Assembly (NCBI GenBank): GCA_025360745.1
Contig: JANYBP010000117.1
Coordinates: forward strand, 1 to 48,983
Direction: 5' to 3'
DNA length: 48,983 nt
From: a bacterium
GTDB taxonomy: Bacteria; Verrucomicrobiota; Kiritimatiellia; CAIKKV01; CAIYGI01
Shown: positions 15,976-24,217 of the stretch, piece after piece
How the letters are laid out: every line of letters begins with the position of its first letter
Numbering within the stretch: position 1 is the stretch's first letter
The notes under the pieces: model-generated
Told to the model about the DNA's origin: nothing
Seen by the model: the letters and a program-made list of their open reading frames with translations, nothing else
Database searches by the model: none
Made by a program: the position numbers and the translations under genes

Positions 15976-17574
15976 TTATTTCCCGCCCGCGCTGGGGCGC
16001 ATGGCCGCCACGATCAGGCGCGATAATTCGGCGTCCGGGGATTCGACCATCGCGCGGGTGATCGTGAAGACGGCGCTGCCGCTGGTCCTGGCCAGCAGGC
16101 CAAGGCCGTGCGGGTAATCGCGGAAGATCTCCTCGCAGAGCGCGCGAATGGTCTTGTCCCTGGCGATGCTGAGGTCAACCAGGGCATCGATGGCCTCGTC
16201 GGCGAACTCGATGGTCACGCCGTGTTCGGCGACGAACCGCTCGGCGTAACGATTAACTTCCGAGCGCAGCAGTTCGCGATGTTCGCGCCGGTTGGCGGCC
16301 AGCATCGCCGTCAGCGCCCGGCGCGGGTCGTCCAGCGTGGCGGTGGTGATTTCCAGCGATTTGAGCGAAGTCGAAGGCAATTCGAATTTGAATTCCCGCA
16401 GCGCGCGCTCCAGAACGGTCATCAGGCCGCGGGCGCCGGTGCCTTCCTGGTAGGCCTGCGCGGCAATCGCCTTGATCGCCTCGCGCGTAACGTTCATTTC
16501 GATGCCGTCGTAGCCCTCGAAATCGCGCTTGTACTGGCGCAGCACGCTGCCTTCGGAGGTCAGCAAAATCCGCTCCAGATCCTCGGCGCTCAGGGGATCG
16601 CAGATCACGCGCACGGGCAGGCGGCCGATGAATTCCGGCTCGAAGCCATACTGGATCAGGTCGGCGGTCTGTACCTGGTGCAAAGCCTCGCGGTCCGCCA
16701 TGTTCGCGGCGGAGGCGTGTCCGAAGCCGATCCTGGACTGGCCGGCCCGGTGGCGGATGATCTCGGCGAGTTTGTCGAAGGCGCCGCTGACGATGAAAAG
16801 AATGTGGCGGGTGTTGATCGTACGCGCCGCCTGGGCGCCGCCGCGCTGCATTTGCATGACGGACTGCATCTGCCCCACCAGGTCGGTCTGGCTGAAGAGG
16901 TTGACCTCGGTCTCCTCCATCAGCTTGAGCAGATTGACCTGCACGCCGCGCCCGGAGACATCGCGTCCCGTGCCGGGCTGCGAGGCGATTTTGTCGATTT
17001 CGTCGATGAAAATGATGCCGTAACGGGCCAGTTCGACGTTGCCGCCGGCGGTCTTGACCAGATCCCGCACCAGGTCCTCGGTGTCGTAGCCGACGTAACC
17101 GGTTTCGGAAAACTTGGTGGCGTCGGCCTTGACCATCGGCACGCCGATCAGACGCGCAATGCAGCGCAGCAGATAGGTTTTCCCAACGCCCGTGGGGCCG
17201 AGCAAAATTACGTTTGGTTTGGCGTAATCCGTGTCGGCCTCCTGAGGATGCTGGAGACAGCGCCGCACATGGTTGTAATGGTCGCAGATGGCGACGGACA
17301 GCACCTTTTTGGCCTCGCCCTGCTGGATCACGTTGCGGTCCAGAATGTCGCGGACTTCGCGCGGCTTCAAATTAAAGGCGCGAATGCGGTCAAGCACTTC
17401 CGCGGCCTTGGCGTCGCCGTTGTCGCGGTCGGCGCCGCCATCTTCGCCGTCCTCCGGGTCGCCGGCCGCGGATTGCGCGAAAATGCCGTTGCGATGCAGC
17501 ATATCGCGCAGGGACTGCTGGAGCTCCTCGTTCGGCGCGTCGGGCCGTGAGGGTGGAACATCGCGTTCGTTCAT
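15976..17574 (-). CDS. ClpX-like AAA+ ATPase without the zinc-binding N-domain
   Basis: A 532-residue AAA+ protein. There is no ClpX C4 zinc domain; the first ~60 residues are polar and acidic. Walker A GPTGVGKT (126-133), Walker B IIFIDEIDKI, pore-1 loop GYVG (followed by YDTE rather than the usual EDVE), the QSRIGFG segment carrying the IGF tripeptide that docks ClpX onto ClpP (282-284), the GFEPEFIGR box and C-terminal GTGARGL sensor-2 arginine. A ~110-residue C-terminal extension follows. It resembles ClpX/HslU unfoldases, so it may feed ClpP or act alone as a remodelling ATPase. It starts 13 bp after speA. No clpP or tig gene is nearby, unlike canonical clpX. Confidence 0.85.
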   Translation of the reverse strand: MNERDVPPSRPDAPNEELQQSLRDMLHRNGIFAQSAAGDPEDGEDGGADRDNGDAKAAEVLDRIRAFNLKPREVRDILDRNVIQQGEAKKVLSVAICDHYNHVRRCLQHPQEADTDYAKPNVILLGPTGVGKTYLLRCIARLIGVPMVKADATKFSETGYVGYDTEDLVRDLVKTAGGNVELARYGIIFIDEIDKIASQPGTGRDVSGRGVQVNLLKLMEETEVNLFSQTDLVGQMQSVMQMQRGGAQAARTINTRHILFIVSGAFDKLAEIIRHRAGQSRIGFGHASAANMADREALHQVQTADLIQYGFEPEFIGRLPVRVICDPLSAEDLERILLTSEGSVLRQYKRDFEGYDGIEMNVTREAIKAIAAQAYQEGTGARGLMTVLERALREFKFELPSTSLKSLEITTATLDDPRRALTAMLAANRREHRELLRSEVNRYAERFVAEHGVTIEFADEAIDALVDLSIARDKTIRALCEEIFRDYPHGLGLLARTSGSAVFTITRAMVESPDAELSRLIVAAMRPSAGGK

Positions 17575-17587
17575 GCTCGATCCTCGA

Positions 17588-19504
17588 TCACTTCTCGAAA
17601 TAGGTGTAGCCCGCGATGCTGGCCTTGTAGGCCGCCAGGCTGTCGCGCGCCTCGATGGCGGTGATCAGTCCCGCCGTCCTGGCGCGGGCCAGGCGGCGCT
17701 TCATGGTCTGCGTGATGGCGCGCGGGTTGTATTCCATGTAACGCAGGATTTCCTCGACGCTGTCGCCGGCGATGGTCTTGGCATGCGCGATCGTGCCGTC
17801 TTCGGCGATGTGCACATGCAGCACGTTGGTGTTGCCGAAGAGATTGTGCATATCGCCGATGGTTTCCTGGTAGGCGCCGACGAGGAAGATGCCCAGGTAA
17901 TATTCCTTGCCCTGGACCAGGTCGTGCAGCGGCAGCACGGCTTTGACATCGTGCAGGTCTATGAAACGGTCGATGCGTCCATCCGAATCGCAGGTGATGT
18001 CGGCCAAAATGCCCTTGCGCGCGGGCCGCTGCTGCAGCCGGTGAATGGGCATGATGGGGAAAAGCTGATTGACGCCCCAATAGTCTGGAATGGATTGAAA
18101 GAGGCTGAAGTTTCCGTAATAGGTGTCGGCGATGGCGGCGTCCAGGTCCTCCATCTCGTCGGGAATATACTTGCGTCCGCGGATGGAGTTGGCGATCTGG
18201 CAGATGATGTGCAAAAAGATCGACTCGCCCACGGCGCGTTCGCGCAGCGAAACGTCGCCGTTCAAAAAGCGCTGGCGGATTTCGTCGCGGTAGAAGACGG
18301 CGTCGTGGTAGGCCTCCTGCACGTTGCGCGGACTGAGCGTGCGGCAGACCTCCATGATGTTTTCCAGCGCCTGGCAGCTGTCCGGGGCCAGTCGCGCGGG
18401 CACGCTCTGCGGTTCGAAGCGGCGCGCATGCAGCACGTTGAAGATCAGGACCGAGGAGTAGGCCACGGTGGCGCGGCCGCTTTCGCTGATCAGGGTGGGG
18501 TGGGCGATGCCGGCCGCGTCGAGCGCGTGCATGACCACTTCGATCACGTCGGCGGCGTATTCGTGGGGGGTGTAGTTTGTGCTGCACTCGAAGTTGGTGT
18601 GCGAGCCGTCGTAGTCCACCGCCAGCCCGCCGCCCATGTTGAGCGTTCCCATGGGCGCGCCTTCACGGACCAGGTCCACATAAAAGCGGCAGGCTTCGTG
18701 CAGGCCCATGCGGACTTTGCGGATGTCGGGAATCTGGCTGCCCAGGTGGTAGTGCAGCAGGCGCAGGCAGTCCAGCATGCCGCGCTGCCGCAGATTGTCC
18801 ACCAGGTCGACGATCTGCGCGGCGTCGAGTCCGAACTTGCTGCGGTCGCCGCCGGACGAGTCCCAGTGTCCGCCGACGCGGCTGGAGAGCTTGGCGCGCA
18901 CGCCCAGGCAGGGTTTGACCTTCAGGACTTCGGCGCGTTGCAGGACCAACTCGATTTCGCTGGGCATTTCGAGCACGATCACGATCCGCATGCCGGTCTT
19001 CTGGGCGTGCAGGGCCAGGTCGATGAATTCCTCGTCCTTGTAGCCGTTGCAGATGATGAAGGCTTCCGGGTCGTCCATGTAAGAGAGGGCGGCGGTCAAC
19101 TCGGCCTTGCTGCCTGCTTCCAGACCGTGGTGATAGGCGGCGCCGGCGCGGGTGATGTCTTCGACCACATCGCTCAGTTGGTTGACCTTGATCGGATAGA
19201 CGCCGCGATACTTGCCCTTGTAGCCGAGCTTGGCGATGGCCTTGCGGAAACTTTCGTTGATCTCCTGGATGCGCGAGGAGAGGATGTTCGAGAAGCGCAC
19301 CAGCACCGGCATGTTAAGGCCGCGCTCGCGGCTGGCGGCGACCAGATCCATCAGGCTGATTTCGGTATCGCCGCGCGGCCCATTCGGACGCACCACCACG
19401 TCGCCGTTGGTCGCGACATCGAAGTAACCGGCGCCCCAGCCGCGGATGCCATAGAGGTCGGCCGCGTTTTCCGTCGTCCAGCGTGTCAGCGCGTCGTTTC
19501 GCAT
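17588..19504 (-). CDS. speA: Biosynthetic arginine decarboxylase
   Basis: A 638-residue fold-III PLP decarboxylase: PLP-lysine in YPIKVNQ (Lys106), GLEAGSKAEL, SSGGDRSKFGL, LNMGGGLAVDYDGS, SESGRATVAYSSV and the product-side HICQIANSIRG region. It decarboxylates arginine to agmatine for polyamine synthesis; length is close to E. coli SpeA (658). ATG 19504 (MRNDALTRW) is preceded by GGAGG (about 10 nt upstream). A perfect 14-bp palindrome lies 24 bp upstream of the start. It is the first gene of the minus-strand series and divergent from the HAD phosphatase gene. Confidence 0.96.
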   Translation of the reverse strand: MRNDALTRWTTENAADLYGIRGWGAGYFDVATNGDVVVRPNGPRGDTEISLMDLVAASRERGLNMPVLVRFSNILSSRIQEINESFRKAIAKLGYKGKYRGVYPIKVNQLSDVVEDITRAGAAYHHGLEAGSKAELTAALSYMDDPEAFIICNGYKDEEFIDLALHAQKTGMRIVIVLEMPSEIELVLQRAEVLKVKPCLGVRAKLSSRVGGHWDSSGGDRSKFGLDAAQIVDLVDNLRQRGMLDCLRLLHYHLGSQIPDIRKVRMGLHEACRFYVDLVREGAPMGTLNMGGGLAVDYDGSHTNFECSTNYTPHEYAADVIEVVMHALDAAGIAHPTLISESGRATVAYSSVLIFNVLHARRFEPQSVPARLAPDSCQALENIMEVCRTLSPRNVQEAYHDAVFYRDEIRQRFLNGDVSLRERAVGESIFLHIICQIANSIRGRKYIPDEMEDLDAAIADTYYGNFSLFQSIPDYWGVNQLFPIMPIHRLQQRPARKGILADITCDSDGRIDRFIDLHDVKAVLPLHDLVQGKEYYLGIFLVGAYQETIGDMHNLFGNTNVLHVHIAEDGTIAHAKTIAGDSVEEILRYMEYNPRAITQTMKRRLARARTAGLITAIEARDSLAAYKASIAGYTYFEK

Positions 19505-19527
19505 TTGTAGACTGCCTCCGCAAAGTG

Positions 19528-19541
19528 AAAATCGCGATTTT
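19528..19541. promoter_or_regulatory. Perfect palindrome AAAATCGCGATTTT upstream of speA
   Basis: A 14-bp perfect dyad in the 111-bp region between divergent speA and the HAD gene, overlapping a possible minus-strand -10 box (TAAAAT, 19542-19537). It is a candidate operator. No convincing -35 at 17 bp is seen, so the promoter itself is uncertain. Confidence 0.35.
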
Positions 19542-19615
19542 ACCACGCTGCCGGGCGGGGGACCAGTAAATGTAATTGATCCGGGCATGGCTATGTGGCA
19601 GTGTCGTTCGCACAG

Positions 19616-20521
19616 ATGACGCATTCGACACAGGAACTGCTTGCGCTCCGGCCACGGCGCGCTTTTTTTATCGGCATTGACTCCGACGGCTGCGTTTTCC
19701 CCACCATGGAGCTGAAGCAGAAACAGTGCTTTCACCCGGAACTGATCCGGCATTGGCGCTTGGAAGCCGTCGCGTCCGCCGTCCGCGAGGTGGCCGGGTT
19801 CGTCTTTCTCTACTCGGTAAACCGGGGACGCAATCGCTTCCCGAGTCTGCTCATGACCTTCGACCTGCTGCGCGATCACCCGGCGGTGCGCGCCGCCGGC
19901 GCGGCGGTGCGCCTGCCGGCCTGCGACGCGCTGCGTGCTTTCGTCAACTCCGGCCGGCCCTTGGGCAATCCCGAACTGCAAAATTGGGTCGAACGCGGCG
20001 GCGATCCCGAATTGCGCGATGTCCTGTCATGGAGCAACGATGTCAACGCGCGCATCGCGCGCGAGGCGGACGATATCGCCCCTTATCCCTCCGCGGTCGA
20101 GGCCTTGCGGCTGATTCAGGAATGCGCCGACAGCATGGTTGTATCCCAGACCCCCACCGATACGCTGGTGCGCGAGTGGGAGCGCCAGGGCATTCGGAAG
20201 CGTGTGCGGTTCATCGCCGGGCAGGAGTACGGGACGAAAACCGAACAGTTGCGCCTGGCGACCCGGGATCGCATCGCGCCGGAGCATTTGATGATGATCG
20301 GCGATGCCCCGGCCGACCGGGAAGCGGTCGAGGCCCTTGGCGGCGCCTTTTATCCGATTCTGCCCGGCGACGAGGCGGCCTCCTGGCGGCGGTTTTGCGG
20401 CGAAGCGCTGGGCCGCTTTTTGAACGGCACTTTTACCGGCGCTTATGCCCAGTCGCTCGAGCGCGCCTTCCGCGCCCGTTTGCCGGAAAAGCCCCCTTGG
20501 CTGGAGGTAGGGGGAAGGTGA
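19616..20521 (+). CDS. HAD-superfamily hydrolase (phosphatase-like)
   Basis: A 301-residue protein with HAD motif I as IDSDGCVF (nucleophile and acid Asp), motif II in VVSQTP, a lysine in GTKTEQL (motif III) and motif IV MIGDAPADREA. The cap contains the FPTMELKQKQCF and NPELQNWVERGGD segments. Such proteins are phosphomonoesterases of the phosphoglycolate-phosphatase type, but the substrate is not known. The start is chosen at ATG 19616; GTG codons at 19595 and 19601 are in frame, and no Shine-Dalgarno supports any of them. It is divergent from speA and followed by a heptamer repeat at its stop codon. Confidence 0.82.
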   Translation: MTHSTQELLALRPRRAFFIGIDSDGCVFPTMELKQKQCFHPELIRHWRLEAVASAVREVAGFVFLYSVNRGRNRFPSLLMTFDLLRDHPAVRAAGAAVRLPACDALRAFVNSGRPLGNPELQNWVERGGDPELRDVLSWSNDVNARIAREADDIAPYPSAVEALRLIQECADSMVVSQTPTDTLVREWERQGIRKRVRFIAGQEYGTKTEQLRLATRDRIAPEHLMMIGDAPADREAVEALGGAFYPILPGDEAASWRRFCGEALGRFLNGTFTGAYAQSLERAFRARLPEKPPWLEVGGR

Positions 20522-20557
20522 AAGGTGGAAGGTGGAGGGTGGAGGGTGGAGGGTGGA
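20516..20557 (+). repeat. Tandem 7-bp repeat (RGGTGGA), six units
   Basis: Six consecutive heptamers starting AGGTGAA, AGGTGGA, AGGTGGA, then GGGTGGA three times. The array begins in the last codons of the HAD gene and runs into the intergenic region, so array length could alter the C-terminus. It is one of several heptamer arrays in this window. Confidence 0.9.
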
Positions 20558-20677
20558 ACACTTTGGCGCCTGGGCAACGGGTGAAAAGTCGGTCCGCGGG
20601 TGGTCGCTGTGTCCTTAACGTGAGGTTTTGGGCGAATGGGCAGGGTTTGACGGGCGGGGCGCGGTTTGCAATAGTTG

Positions 20678-20700
20678 CCGAACACCGAACACTGAACACC
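20678..20700 (+). repeat. Tandem 7-bp repeat (CYGAACA), three units
   Basis: CCGAACA, CCGAACA, CTGAACA and a partial unit, ending 22 bp before nfnA. A nearly identical array occurs at 32807-32829. Confidence 0.85.
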
Positions 20701-20722
20701 AGAATCGCTACGGAGAAACGTC

Positions 20723-21595
20723 ATGCCCCTGATCGTGTTCAAGCAGCAATTGTCCGAGGATGTTGTTTTGATGCGGCTGGATGCGCCGCTGATCGCCAGC
20801 GAGCGGCGTCCTGGTCAGTTCGTCATCCTGCAATTGGATGACGATTACGGGGAGCGTATTCCGCTGACGATCGCCGATGCCGATCCCGTGGCCGGCACGA
20901 TTAGCATTCTTTTCCAGACCGTCGGCGGCACGACGCACAAACTCGCCCAATACTCCGTCGGCGATACCGTCCAGAGCGTCTTGGGGCCGCTCGGAACTCC
21001 GACCCATATCGAACGTTTTGGAACGGTGGTCTGCGTCGGCGGCGGCATCGGCATCGCGCCGCTGCACCCGATCGTCAAGGGACTGCGCGAGGCCGGCAAC
21101 CGGCTGATCGTGATCCTGGGCGCCCGCTCGAAAAATCTGCTGGTCTTCGAGAACGAAATGCGCGCGCTGGCGGATGAACTGATCGTCTGCACCGACGATG
21201 GGTCTTACGGCCGCAAGGGGCTGGTGACCGTGCCGTTGAAGGAAATCTGCGGCCGCGCGCCGAAGCCCGAGATGGCCTTCGCCATCGGGCCGCCGGTCAT
21301 GATGCGCGCCTGTTGCGAAGCCACGCGTCCTTTCGCGGTCAAGACCATGGTCTCGCTCAACGCCATCATGGTGGACGGCACCGGCATGTGCGGCGGCTGC
21401 CGGGTGACGGTCGGCGGACAAACCAAATTCACCTGCGTCGACGGACCGGAGTTCGACGGGCACCTGGTCGATTTCGATAATCTGATGCAGCGCCTGCGCG
21501 CCTACAAGCCGCATGAAGAGGAGGCGCACCACAAATGTCATCTGGAAATGGAAGCGCAAAAATTGGCGGCGCAGCAGAAGGCGGGTGGACTATGA
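20723..21595 (+). CDS. nfnA: NfnA/SudB-type ferredoxin-NADP reductase subunit alpha
   Basis: A 290-residue flavoprotein: RPGQFVILQ and RIPLTIAD (FAD-binding barrel), VCVGGGIGIAPLHPIV (pyridine nucleotide motif) and the [2Fe-2S] region GTGMCGGCRVTVGG...TCVDGPEFDG near the C-terminus. It matches the small subunit of the electron-bifurcating NADH-dependent reduced ferredoxin:NADP+ oxidoreductase and of sulfide dehydrogenase SudB. GGAG lies about 8 nt before ATG. Its stop overlaps the ATG of nfnB (ATGA), so the two subunits are translationally coupled. The pair balances NADH, NADPH and ferredoxin and is typical of anaerobes. Confidence 0.92.
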   Translation: MPLIVFKQQLSEDVVLMRLDAPLIASERRPGQFVILQLDDDYGERIPLTIADADPVAGTISILFQTVGGTTHKLAQYSVGDTVQSVLGPLGTPTHIERFGTVVCVGGGIGIAPLHPIVKGLREAGNRLIVILGARSKNLLVFENEMRALADELIVCTDDGSYGRKGLVTVPLKEICGRAPKPEMAFAIGPPVMMRACCEATRPFAVKTMVSLNAIMVDGTGMCGGCRVTVGGQTKFTCVDGPEFDGHLVDFDNLMQRLRAYKPHEEEAHHKCHLEMEAQKLAAQQKAGGL

Positions 21596-23091
21596 GTCAC
21601 CCGACTCGCACCCAATTGGAGCAGGCGGCGCAGGCGCAACTCGACGCGCTGAAGGCGGGCCAAGAGCCGCTCAAGCCGCGGGAGCGGCTGGCGCTGCCGG
21701 CCCAGGAAATGCCGACACGCGATCCGATCGCGCGGCGTAAATCCATGCAGGAAGTCGCCCTCGGCTACACCGAGGCCCAGGTTCGCCTCGAAGCGCGGCG
21801 CTGTCTACAGTGCCGTAATGCGCCTTGCGTCCAGGGCTGTCCGGTGCGGATCGAGATCCCGGCTTTTATCCAGGCCATTTCCGACGGCAACGATGCGGAG
21901 GCGATCGCGATCATACGCCGCGCCAGTCTGCTGCCGGCGGTTTGCGGACGGGTCTGTCCCCAGGAATCGCAGTGCCAGTTGCCATGCACGGTCGGTAAGT
22001 CGCTGAAGGATGTCGGCAAAGCCGTGATGATCGGGCGCCTGGAACGCTACGTGGCCGATTTGGAACGCGAAAGCGGCGCGCTGGCGACGCCCGCGGTCAA
22101 GTCCCCGACCGGCAAGCGGGTGGCGGTGATCGGTTCCGGTCCGGCCGGTATTACGGTGGCGGCCGATGTGCGCCGCGAAGGCCACGAAGTTGTGATGTTC
22201 GAGGCCTTCCACAAGCCCGGCGGCGTGCTGATGTATGGAATTCCCGAGTTCCGCCTGCCCAAGGCCATTGTGCAACAGGAAATCGAAACCCTGCGCGCGA
22301 TGGGCGTGCGCATCGAGACGAACTTTGTCGTCGGACGCACCCGGAAGTTGCTCGATCTGCTGGAGAAGGACGGCTTTGACGCCGCTTTCATCGGCAGCGG
22401 CGCGGGCCTGCCGAATTTCATGAACATTCCGGGCGAAAATCTGGTCGGGGTTTTCTCGGCCAACGAATATCTGACGCGGGCCAACCTGATGCGCGCCTAC
22501 GACAAGGGGCGCGCCGAGACGCCGATTTATCCCTCGCGCCGCGTGGCGGTGCTGGGCGGCGGCAACGTGGCGATGGACTCCGCGCGCATGGCCGTGCGGC
22601 TGGGCGCCGAGGAGGTGCATCTGATCTATCGCCGCACCGAGGCCGAAATGCCCGCGCGGGTCGAGGAAGTGGGCCACGCCAAGGAAGAGGGCGTGATCTT
22701 CCATATGCTCGAAAACGCCAAGCGCGTGGTGGGCGACGAATACGGCCGCGTGACCGGCCTGGAATGCCTGTGCTACGAACTCGGCGCGCCGGACAAGTCG
22801 GGCCGTCCGCGTCCGGTGGAAATCGCCGGCAGCGAATTCATGCGCGAAGTGGACACCGTGATCGTGGCGATCGGCAATTCCTCCAATCCGCTGATCCGCC
22901 AGACCACCGCCGGACTGGAAACCGACAAGCGCGGCAACATCGTGGTGGACGCCGACGGCCAAACCTCGATCCCCGGCGTCTATGCAGGCGGCGACATCGT
23001 GCTCGGCGCCGCCACCGTGATCCTGGCCATGGGCGAAGGCCGCCGCGCCGCCGCCGCGATCAATCGCCGGCTGGCGGGAGGAACGTTGTAA
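21592..23091 (+). CDS. nfnB: NfnB/GltA-type NADPH-dependent oxidoreductase subunit beta
   Basis: A 499-residue protein of the glutamate synthase small-subunit family. The N-terminal cysteine-rich domain (RRCLQCRNAPCVQGCPV and AVCGRVCPQESQCQLPC) binds two [4Fe-4S] clusters. Two Rossmann motifs follow: VIGSGPAGITVAADVRREGH for FAD and VLGGGNVAMDSARMAVRLG for NADPH, and a C-terminal GVYAGGDIVLGAATVILAM FAD motif. Because it is directly coupled to nfnA, the NfnB/SudA assignment is preferred over a glutamate synthase subunit; no large GltB is nearby. ATG 21592 was chosen for the ATGA overlap; a longer open frame exists upstream inside nfnA. Confidence 0.93.
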   Translation: MSHPTRTQLEQAAQAQLDALKAGQEPLKPRERLALPAQEMPTRDPIARRKSMQEVALGYTEAQVRLEARRCLQCRNAPCVQGCPVRIEIPAFIQAISDGNDAEAIAIIRRASLLPAVCGRVCPQESQCQLPCTVGKSLKDVGKAVMIGRLERYVADLERESGALATPAVKSPTGKRVAVIGSGPAGITVAADVRREGHEVVMFEAFHKPGGVLMYGIPEFRLPKAIVQQEIETLRAMGVRIETNFVVGRTRKLLDLLEKDGFDAAFIGSGAGLPNFMNIPGENLVGVFSANEYLTRANLMRAYDKGRAETPIYPSRRVAVLGGGNVAMDSARMAVRLGAEEVHLIYRRTEAEMPARVEEVGHAKEEGVIFHMLENAKRVVGDEYGRVTGLECLCYELGAPDKSGRPRPVEIAGSEFMREVDTVIVAIGNSSNPLIRQTTAGLETDKRGNIVVDADGQTSIPGVYAGGDIVLGAATVILAMGEGRRAAAAINRRLAGGTL

Positions 23092-23286
23092 GGTGGTAGG
23101 TGTTAGTCCCTTACGACTTGAATCAATCGCAAGATGGTCATCATTTGAAACGTCTTGGTTCCGGCTATGCCGGGTTAGGGCAGAGAGGAAGTAGTTTTCA
23201 TCCACCGAATTGCCCGCCGGGAGCTGTGCGGGGGCGCCAGGCAACGGGTGTCCCTGCCGCGATGGCAACAAACGATTGGGGGCAAA

Positions 23287-24217
23287 ATGAACAAGAAAGA
23301 GAGAATCGAGGAGAAAAAAGCTTTTTCCACGGCATTGACGGAATTTGTCGCGGGACTGGGTGGGTATGTGTCTGCGGACGATGGACAATGGACCGTCAAG
23401 GGGTTCATCGACGTTTTCAAGAATATTTATACGAGCAGTTCCGACACCAAGATCATCTCAAAGATACTCGAGATTCATTTTTTTCCGGATTCTTCAGTTT
23501 GCTCAAGACAACGGATACTCCATCGTACTGGCCGAACACCAGAACTGGTATCCTGATTTCAGTTTTGTGAAGCAAAGCGATCAGAAGGTCAAGTTTGCGG
23601 TAGATATCAAAACAACTTACCGCGACCCAGATTTCCCCGGCCATGTGAACGGTTTCACGTTGGGCAGTCACGGGGCCTACTTTAAAGATCGCGCATCCAC
23701 CAAAAACATCCAGTTTCCTTATGCCGATTACTCCGGTCACTTCTGCCTTGGGATTATCTACACCAGAACCGAAACGAAGCGCTTGGACGATACTGAAGTG
23801 GTTCGTGTGCGGGAACTAGATGAGCCCAAGACTGAAGAACCGCCACACCGTTACCGGGTGACGTCCGTTGACGGACTGCGGTCGATAGCGTCCGTCGTCA
23901 AGGATTTCCAGTTCTTTGTGTGCGAGAAGTGGCGCTTGGCCAGCGACAAGCAGGGATCAGGAAATACCGCCAACATCGGGTCGATCACATGCATTGACGA
24001 CATCCTGGCCGGCAATGGCGCTTTCGCGAAACTTGGCGAGGAATGGTTTGACGAATACTGGATGAATCATGGCGTCACAACGCGGATGAAAAATGGCAAA
24101 GCCACTCCGATTCGCTCGATCGATGACTTCCTGGATTTCAAACGCGGCGATAAACGTAAAATAGTGCGCATGAACACGAAGAAAAAGGCGAAGAGGGACG
24201 AACAAGAATGCGGGTGA
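23287..24217 (+). pseudogene. EcoRV-like type II restriction endonuclease, frameshifted at a T7 tract
   Basis: Two overlapping frames together encode a 309-residue protein like EcoRV (245). Frame one (from ATG 23287) contains SSDTKIISKILEI, matching the GSDTKVLSTIFEL region of EcoRV. Removing one T from the run at 23478-23484 joins it to FFRILQFAQDNGY and the catalytic core WYPDFSF...VDIKTTY, with Asp90, Asp106 and Lys108 spaced exactly as EcoRV Asp74, Asp90 and Lys92. The recognition R-loop GSGNTANIGS (EcoRV GSGNTT) and the Q-loop QNWYPDF are kept. The predicted site is GATATC. N- and C-terminal extensions are longer than in EcoRV. Either the gene is inactivated, phase-variable or slippage-rescued, or the T count is a sequencing error. 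It overlaps the methyltransferase gene by 10 bp. Confidence 0.88.

Noticed and set aside
16108..19510. Long plus-strand frames of 480 and 740 codons opposite the ClpX-like gene and speA
   Set aside because: Antisense shadows; their translations have no family features, while the minus strand encodes clear ClpX and SpeA motifs.
23150..23175. Short CCGGC-TAT-GCCGG hairpin in the gap between nfnB and the endonuclease, considered as a tRNA or riboswitch part
   Set aside because: No cloverleaf or conserved riboswitch core can be formed around it; it is a simple 5-bp stem.
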